Source: Cryptomeria japonica (Eukaryota; Streptophyta; Pinopsida; Cupressales; Cupressaceae). Taken from it: 64,000 bases of DNA. The notes beneath the pieces were generated by a model, which worked only from the letters and a program-made list of their open reading frames with translations, had not been told where the DNA came from and did not search any database. This document shows positions 61,859-64,000 of the stretch, piece after piece. A program made the position numbers and the translations under genes. The DNA lies in assembly GCF_030272615.1 (NCBI RefSeq), contig NC_081414.1:338314502-338378501 (forward strand). Direction: 5' to 3'. The first letter of the stretch is position 1. Each line of letters opens with the position of its first letter.

Positions 61859-62162
61859 TGTAGAATTAGGTTGTAAATAACTATAAAATAGGGGGAAAAC
61901 AAGAGATTACATAAAAAAATTCATAATATTCTACTAACAACATTCTATCCTATTTTTAGCACTATTTTGGATATAAAATTAATTGGAATTTATAATAGAA
62001 ATAGGTTAGAGTAGAAGTAGGTTGTAAATTAACTATAAAATAGGGGGAAAACAAGAGATTACATAAAAAAATTCATAATATTCTACTAACAACATTTTAT
62101 CTTATTTTTAACACTATTTTGGAAATACAATTAATTGGATTTTATAGTAGAAATAGGTTAGA
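61859..62162. repeat. 152-bp tandem duplication
   Basis: TAGGGGGAAAACAAGAGATT occurs at about 61889 and 62041. The sequence around each matches for about 150 bp, ending in AGAAATAGGTTAGA. A few substitutions separate the copies. Confidence 0.9.
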
Positions 62163-62481
62163 CATAATTATAAATCATGAAAAGGATAAGAGGTTGTGGA
62201 GATTTATTATTTTACTTTATTAAAGATATTTTGTCATGTTAGATTTAAAATAATATAGCAAGAAAATAATTTGTCTATGTGCAATCCAAATGCTTGAAAG
62301 AATACTTGAAAGAATACTGCTAGAAGAGTAGAGAATAAATATATCATTTTTTTTCATAAATACAGCAACATCAAAGAATAAATAAATCAAAAAAATTGTT
62401 ATAACATAAACAAGTTATCAATAATAGTCTTCATTATCGATAATAGTCTTCATCATTTTATCCATAATAGTCTCGATCATT

Positions 62482-64000
62482 TTATCCATAACAGTGTTGA
62501 TCATGATCCTCCATTAGAATGTCATCAGAACCTGTAAATTAAAAAAAAAAATTATAAAATCAATTAAAAATCTTAAATTCAAAAGTGTTAAAAATCATTT
62601 CATAATTTTTTTACCATCTCTAGTTTGCATTGCATCCATTGTTGTTGGTGTCTGGTTAAGATCAATACAAAATGATAACCTCTCTTCTCCAATGTTTTGT
62701 TGATCATGTAAAGCTGCAATGATATGTGCATTTGATAAATGAACAACATGGATAAAAAGTTAAGTTTACGAGTAAAATATGTAGAAATCTAAATAACATT
62801 AACATTCTTAATTACCTGGAATGGTTTCTATAATGTGTACTTCATCTGTTGTTGCTTGATTTAGATCCACAAAGAAGGGCAATCGACCTTGTCGAGCATT
62901 GTTTTCTTCATCCAAAGCTATATGGTGTATTATTAATATATGAAATTAAAAAAGGAATTATTGCTATGTAAAAGTATTACAATAATTTTGAAAACATGTA
63001 CTCACTATGTTGTTGCTTGATATTAGCACTTTCTTTGACTATTGCTATGCCTGAACGATTGAAGACCTTTTTATTCTTTTTCTTTCTACTACTTATAGAG
63101 GGGAACTAGAATTTTTCATTTAAGCTTCGACGAATGGCATTTCCTCTTGGATGCATAGAATGATGTTTGCGTAGTTTGCTTGGACTAAACCATGGTGGTA
63201 TTCATTTCATAAGTATATTCTTCGAGCCAGTGATCGATGTAAATTTGGAGGATGAAGCAAGAGATATTTCAAGATCTTTTTTAAATCTATCCACACATTC
63301 ATTGAATATAAGTTTTTTATCTTCTTTGCTTGGTAAATCTTGGAGTAGTGAATTTAAATAATTAATGGAATTTTGGAACTTATTATTGGAGGTATCAGAT
63401 GATTTCTGGCATCTATAAAAGAAACAAAAAAGATAATGTAAAAAAAAATGAAAAAATATATTAATTTATTAACAAAAATGGTGATAATAAAATTACCTAT
63501 TCTTAGGTCTTCACCAGTGGCAACCTCTTTCATATCTTGATCTTCAAAATGAATGCAACAATCTATAATTAGAATAAGAGGAGTTCATTAAATTTTAAGC
63601 ACCATGAGATTCAATTAATATTGTATTACAAAGATCACATCAATATTACCAATGGTATTATTCCCATGACTAAATTTCCCTCTAACATCATCATCATTAA
63701 CCAATAGACCAACATCTGTAATTCAACAAAAAAATTGTAGTTAGTTTTAACAAAAAAAGTATAGTAATTATTAAAAAATAGATATAAAATACCTCAATGT
63801 TGAATGAGACTTACCAACAACTTATTCATGCTCATTTGTTTTGTTTCTCTTTAGGAGATCCAAAATCTTTAACACATGCTTGCATGCATTCCCCCTTTGT
63901 GCCCACTGACAATCACACACATGCAAATTTGGTCCAAATATTCTCACAAGATACCATTTCATTGGAATAGATTGACTTTTTATCTTGTATGTGTTAGGGA
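62482..64000 (-). pseudogene. SWIM zinc-finger gene, 3' part, interrupted (continues past the window)
   Basis: Minus-strand exons deduced from coding sense and GT...AG borders are >64000-63815, 63715-63650, 63562-63497, 63412-63006, 62917-62816, 62713-62615 and 62531-62482 (TAA at 62484-62482). Most junctions are phase 1. The first exon encodes CDCQWAQRGNACKHVLKIL, a SWIM finger (CxC...CxH) of the kind found in MULE transposases and FAR1/FHY3-like proteins. Two later exons, 34 and 33 codons, are related: LPFFVDLNQAT and LSFCIDLNQTP; the second fits the DLNxxP repression motif. The 63412 exon is Lys/Ser-rich (SRKKKNKKVF). In-frame stops at 63824-63822 and two in the 63412-63006 exon, plus an apparent one-base frameshift at its 5' junction, suggest a pseudogene. 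It could be a host regulator or a domesticated transposase. Confidence 0.6.

Overview
The window looks like nuclear DNA of a seed plant, most likely a gymnosperm (conifer-type). The evidence is low gene density, AT-rich spacers, abundant decayed Ty1/copia and L1-type retroelements, long microsatellites, plant GT-AG introns and a tandem cluster of plant leucine-rich-repeat receptor-like kinases (LRR-RLKs). The taxon is an inference from style and family content; no species marker is visible.

Layout. 1-10 kb: unassigned spacer, then a nearly complete but decayed Ty1/copia element on the minus strand (2282-9352) with both LTRs, PBS, PPT and a matching 5-bp target duplication. 10-15 kb: a solo LTR (10118-11667) with its own perfect target duplication, a possible second copia remnant, a ~1 kb compound TG/CA/TATG microsatellite and a duplicated 163-bp segment. 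15-47 kb: three full-length LRR-RLK paralogues on the plus strand (15996-19153, 24806-28059, 43307-46448) plus a truncated fourth copy (36800-37480). All three have the same two-exon structure, with one short intron inside the Glu codon of the kinase APE motif. Copy 1 looks intact. Copy 2 has lost the intron acceptor AG and carries two tandem duplications in the intron. Copy 3 has an intact gene structure but reads D-F-D instead of D-F-G. Copy 2 looks like a recombinant, 5' half like copy 3 and 3' half like copy 1. Its upstream region holds a ~119-bp tandem array related to the proximal promoter, carrying repeated TTGACC (W-box) words. Between the genes lie a truncated copia element (20852-23170), a LINE fragment with a target duplication (29511-31079) and a larger minus-strand LINE (about 38110-42290).

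49-59.2 kb: an unusual block. It contains GTAC-centred palindromes, a palindromic minisatellite, a GA tract that switches strand to CT, a decayed multi-exon gene with features of a DDE-type transposase (53064-55975), a ~56-bp repeat and a ~358-bp satellite array (56548-59182). This may be one large, undescribed DNA transposon or several nested elements. 59.2-64 kb: small LTR remnants, tandem duplications, very AT-rich DNA, and at the right edge the 3' part of a minus-strand multi-exon gene (62482 to beyond 64000) with a SWIM zinc finger and two related exons carrying DLNQ, one matching the DLNxxP (EAR-type) pattern. That gene is interrupted by in-frame stops.

Only the receptor kinases look like host genes working in a common role (cell-surface peptide perception). 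Nearly everything else is mobile-element or repeat derived. All calls are from reading the sequence; no database search or alignment program was run.
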